DNA from: an uncultured Gemmatimonadota bacterium
Lineage (GTDB): Bacteria > Gemmatimonadota > Gemmatimonadetes > Gemmatimonadales > GWC2-71-9
Assembly: GCA_913009915.1 (NCBI GenBank)
Contig: CAJVYZ010000010.1
Location: forward strand, 1-14,209
Reading direction: 5' to 3'
Length of the DNA: 14,209 nt
Translations under genes and position numbers: made by a program
In this document: positions 14,101 through 14,209 of the stretch, piece by piece
Numbering within the stretch: the stretch's first letter is position 1
Layout: each line of letters starts with the position of its first letter
Notes under the pieces: generated by a model
What the model was told of the DNA's origin: nothing
What the model saw: the letters and a program-made list of their open reading frames with translations, nothing else
Databases searched by the model: none

Positions 14101-14209
14101 TGGTGGCGGGGCAGCGGGGCGGCGAGGGCAGATGACAGCGGGGGCAGATGACAGCGGGGGCAGATGACAGCGAGGGCAGATGACAGCGGGGGCAGATGAC
14201 AGCGGGGGC
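14097..14209 (+). repeat. Modular repeat array 6 running off the contig end
   Basis: Begins on the peptidase stop: S7-like TTGATGG (14097-14103) contains the TGA (14098-14100). Then come two 8-base U9 variants (14104-14119) and CGGCGAGGG (14120-14128). From 14129 to 14208 there are five perfect tandem 16-bp units CAGATGACAGCGRGGG (S7 plus U9); only the third unit differs, with A at the variable base. The true copy number is unknown because the contig ends inside the repeat. Confidence 0.92.

Noticed and set aside
14097..14209. CRISPR array
   Set aside because: The units are 16 bp and contiguous, with no unique spacers of 25-40 bp and no cas genes nearby.

Overview
The window looks like one short-read metagenomic contig from a GC-rich bacterium, most likely Gemmatimonadota, with Acidobacteriota as the main alternative. 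The lineage call is inferred from gene content: a Ser/Thr-kinase-type PD40 propeller tail, an ECF07-like sigma factor overlapping a membrane kinase with TPRs, an IorA/IorB oxidoreductase, and many secreted proteins and lipoproteins. The first 22 bases exactly match the 3' end of the Illumina TruSeq adapter, so they are not genomic. The last 80 bases are a perfect 16-bp tandem repeat, which probably explains why the contig stops there.

Layout. 24-1655 (+): C-terminal part of a PD40/TolB-like beta-propeller protein, probably the sensor half of a Ser/Thr kinase. 1769-2233 (-): a CBS-pair protein with a cysteine-rich insert. 2635-5222 (+): a two-gene operon for a [2Fe-2S] subunit and a Tat-exported molybdopterin subunit of an isoquinoline-1-oxidoreductase-like enzyme. 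5302-8501 (-): an ECF sigma factor translationally coupled to a kinase-TM-TPR protein. 8679-12347 (+): a divergent, tightly packed operon of five envelope proteins (a two-TM protein, two lipoproteins and two secreted proteins), two of which contain internal duplications. 12495-12800 (+): a DUF4282 membrane protein with lower-GC, AT-richer codons. 13108-14100 (+): a secreted M55 peptidase starting at TTG.

The signal the genes do not explain is a dispersed modular repeat, present as six arrays. Each array is built from a 9-bp module CAGCGRGGG (R is A or G; called U9) and a 7-bp module CAGATGA (S7). Five of the six lie directly on or after a stop codon, on the sense strand of that gene, and the stop triplet falls inside or flush with a module. 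In two genes the last codons are themselves repeat sequence. Several arrays fit a G-quadruplex pattern in the transcript. I do not recognise this as a named repeat family.

How the parts may work together (inference): the sigma-kinase pair and the divergent envelope operon share a 177-bp control region containing a strong bulged hairpin and an 8-bp palindrome. This would fit a surface-sensing module that controls its own envelope genes. The other genes look like independent transcription units punctuated by the repeat arrays.
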